DNA from: Cloacimonetes bacterium UBA3541
GTDB lineage: Bacteria > Cloacimonadota > Cloacimonadia > Cloacimonadales > Cloacimonadaceae
Length of the DNA: 15,210 nt
Direction: 5' to 3'
NCBI GenBank assembly: GCA_002376725.1
Contig: DFOM01000046.1
Span: 1-15,210 of the forward strand
Under the pieces are notes generated by a model. It was not told the origin of the DNA, made no database searches, and saw nothing but the letters and a program-made list of their open reading frames with translations. The stretch's first letter is position 1. Every line of letters starts with the position of its first letter. Shown piece by piece: positions 13,431-15,210 of the stretch. A program made the position numbers and the translations under genes.

Positions 13431-14795
13431 TTAGTTGTCTGGAAAAGGATTTTTTGAAGCTAAAATTTGTTTTCTCTCTTCCCAGAGTTTATCCGCTACA
13501 GGTGCCCATTTTTCAGCTGCAGGAATAGTTTTAGCACAAAGTTCATCCACTGTTTCTGGTCCTTCAAGCTGAGTTGAATAGGCACTGGAATTGTGTACCA
13601 TCTCCATCAGGATTTCGGGATTATCCAGAAGTGGACAGGGACGGAGTAGATTTTCGTTGAAAGGTTGATGTTTTTTATATTCCATAAAAAGAGGAGATCG
13701 CAGGGCTTCCAATAGAGATACATCTTTGATATTTACATTAGCGTAATGAATGAAAGCACAAGGTTCCGCATCTCCATTAGCATTAATATGTAAATAACTT
13801 CTACCTCCTGCAATGCAACCATTGGCAGCTTCTCCATCATTCCAGAAATCAAGAGCAAAGATCGGTTTGGTAGCTCTAATTTCCTGAATACGACGATACA
13901 TATAAGCACGCTGTTCTGGAGTGGCAATAAAATCTAATTTAGCATCTTTGCCGATAGGAATATAGGTAAAATTCCAGGCGAAACGACATCCACGTGCAAT
14001 CATATCATCTATGAATTCATCAGAACCTACATTTTCCGTATTATAACGATGATAACAAGTAGAATAACCAAATAGCAATTTATGTTTCTTCATAAGCTCC
14101 ATAGCTGATATCACTTTTTGATAACAACCTTTGCCACGTCTCATATCTGTAGCTTCTTCATCACCTTCTATAGAAAATGCTAAGATGAAATTGCCCACTC
14201 GTTCCATATCTTCACAAAGCTTTTCATCCACCAGTGTGCCATTAGTGAAGGCAAAAAAGAAGCAATCCTGATGTTTTGCACAAAGCTTAATTATATCATC
14301 TTTGCGAATTAAGGGTTCACCTCCAGAAAAGAGATACCAATAAATACCAAGTTTCTTACCCTGTTTTACTAAAGAATCTAAGATATCATAGGGTAGATTA
14401 TATTGCTTTCCATATTCTGAAGCCCAACAACCTGTACAGGAAAGGTTACAGGCGCTAGTTGGATCTAATAATAATGCCCAAGGAACATTACAATTATATT
14501 TAGCTTTAATTTTATCTCTACGAGGTCCCCCTACCATAGTGGAATTGACCATAAAACATTCTGCTACTTTACGGATGGTTTTGGTGTTAACCTCTTTAAA
14601 TAAATCTATTGTAAATTTGTGCCAATTGCCATCCTCATCCATCAGTGCATTATATATTCCATCTATATAAAAGTCATACTGATGCTTCGGGTCAAGCTTC
14701 TTGGCTAAAGAAACAATCTTGGGCATTTTCTTTATAGGGTCTGTTGCCAAATAATTGACCAATTGATCAACCGCTATTTTTCTTACACCCTTCAT
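13431..14795 (-). CDS. Radical SAM protein with SPASM-like C-terminus
   Basis: This 454-residue cytoplasmic iron-sulfur enzyme should cleave S-adenosylmethionine to start a radical reaction; its substrate is unknown. An N-terminal extension of about 105 residues precedes the radical SAM barrel. The 4Fe-4S cluster motif CxxxCxxC is Cys116, Cys120 and Cys123 (SACNLSCTGCW), followed by the SAM-binding SGGEP (157-161) and FTNGTLV (183-189). A C-terminal region has Cys327 (NGCIAGGRSYLHI), Cys346 (GDAEPCAF) and Cys387 (RPCPLLDNP), resembling a reduced SPASM-type site for an auxiliary cluster. This places it in the broad MoaA/PqqE-like COG0535 group. No precursor peptide or partner gene is visible beside it, so a peptide-maturase role is not supported. 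AAGGAG on the minus strand (14804-14809) lies eight bases from the ATG and fixes the start. Confidence 0.9.
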   Translation of the reverse strand: MKGVRKIAVDQLVNYLATDPIKKMPKIVSLAKKLDPKHQYDFYIDGIYNALMDEDGNWHKFTIDLFKEVNTKTIRKVAECFMVNSTMVGGPRRDKIKAKYNCNVPWALLLDPTSACNLSCTGCWASEYGKQYNLPYDILDSLVKQGKKLGIYWYLFSGGEPLIRKDDIIKLCAKHQDCFFFAFTNGTLVDEKLCEDMERVGNFILAFSIEGDEEATDMRRGKGCYQKVISAMELMKKHKLLFGYSTCYHRYNTENVGSDEFIDDMIARGCRFAWNFTYIPIGKDAKLDFIATPEQRAYMYRRIQEIRATKPIFALDFWNDGEAANGCIAGGRSYLHINANGDAEPCAFIHYANVNIKDVSLLEALRSPLFMEYKKHQPFNENLLRPCPLLDNPEILMEMVHNSSAYSTQLEGPETVDELCAKTIPAAEKWAPVADKLWEERKQILASKNPFPDN

Positions 14796-15190
14796 TTTTC
14801 TTACTCCTTATATATCTGTATATTATTTATAATCTTTAAATTCATAATATTTGCTACGGTCACGAATAATTTTAGTTAAAGTATCTATCATTTCTATTTC
14901 TTCTAAATTTACTACTATCATTTATATCAATGCTTTGTCAAGAGATATTCCCTTTTACTATATATTGTAGTCTAATATCGGTAATGTGCAAGCTAAATGT
15001 TAAGAATTTTTTTCTAGAAAGAAGTCTAAGATATCAAAAAAATGAAGAATAATGGAATATAACCAGATAATATATTCAAATACATTCCAATTCAATATTA
15101 TAGTAGTAGCTAATTTAGCTCTATCGTCCGGCTTACTATCCTGTAATTCAGATAGTTATCTTTAACTTATATCTAACTGATATCCATTTA
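14796..15190 (-). promoter_or_regulatory. Upstream region of the radical SAM gene with candidate promoter
   Basis: This stretch is very A/T-rich and has no recognisable gene. On the minus strand, an exact TTGACA (14936-14941) and GATAGT (14914-14919) are spaced 16 bp apart, which would give a leader of about 110 nt before the ATG. The ribosome site is AAGGAG at 14804-14809. Beyond about 14945 I see only A/T-rich sequence and a small palindrome TTTCTAGAAA (15011-15020), which is probably incidental. The promoter call rests on hexamer matching only. Confidence 0.35.
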
Positions 15191-15210
15191 GGACATAAGC
15201 TGGACATAAG
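15191..15210. repeat. 11-bp-period direct repeat at the window edge
   Basis: GGACATAAG occurs twice (15191-15199 and 15202-15210), separated by CT, giving an 11-bp period that may continue past the window. It may be the start of a tandem array or paired binding sites; only two copies are visible. Confidence 0.5.

Noticed and set aside
13733..13927. 64-residue open frame on the minus strand inside the radical SAM gene
   Set aside because: It is a shifted frame of the same strand within a well-conserved coding region. The main frame is continuous through it, so there is no sign of a frameshift.
13431..14795. Peptide-modifying (RiPP) cluster around the radical SAM gene
   Set aside because: No small precursor open frame with a leader was found beside it. 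The nearest exporter is convergent and separated by a strong terminator.
15011..15020. Palindrome TTTCTAGAAA
   Set aside because: Ten-base palindromes are expected by chance in A/T-rich sequence, and there is no second copy or gene nearby to support an operator.

Overview
The window looks like a chromosomal segment of a low-GC, Gram-negative bacterium of the Fibrobacterota-Chlorobiota-Bacteroidota (FCB) group. Candidatus Cloacimonadota (Cloacimonas-like) is the best guess. The main reason is the 1,816-residue secreted C25 (gingipain-type) protease, which ends in an NYPNPFNP...GVYFYRL-type type IX secretion sorting domain. The A/T-rich codon use and the style of the multidomain surface protein also fit. 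This placement is inference from protein style, not from a marker gene.

Layout: 1-306 is non-coding, with a strong hairpin, three 16-bp tandem repeats and possible promoter elements. 307-3606 holds a tight plus-strand cluster: tyrosyl-tRNA synthetase (tyrS), a small membrane M50 (site-2-type) protease whose start overlaps the tyrS stop by ATGA, and type I glutamine synthetase (glnA). After a 60-bp gap comes the giant secreted C25 peptidase-like gene (3667-9117). A 333-bp intergenic stretch precedes a two-gene ABC exporter operon (9451-13364), again joined by an ATGA overlap. A strong bidirectional hairpin terminator at 13383-13411 separates this operon from a convergent minus-strand radical SAM gene (13431-14795). 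The last 415 bp form the upstream region of the radical SAM gene and end in an 11-bp-period direct repeat at the window edge.

The genes are mostly housekeeping (tRNA charging, nitrogen assimilation, membrane proteolysis, export), plus one surface or secreted protein and one radical SAM enzyme of unknown substrate. I see no phage, transposon, CRISPR or defence island. The interesting points are inside individual proteins. The glutamine synthetase looks like the adenylylation-regulated type but has Phe at the adenylylated Tyr position. The C25 protein keeps the catalytic Cys but has Tyr where gingipains have the catalytic His. The two ABC subunits show the complementary site degeneracy expected of a BmrCD/TM287-288-like heterodimer, and the second carries a roughly 130-residue extracytoplasmic insert. 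I find no convincing wholly new multi-gene system.
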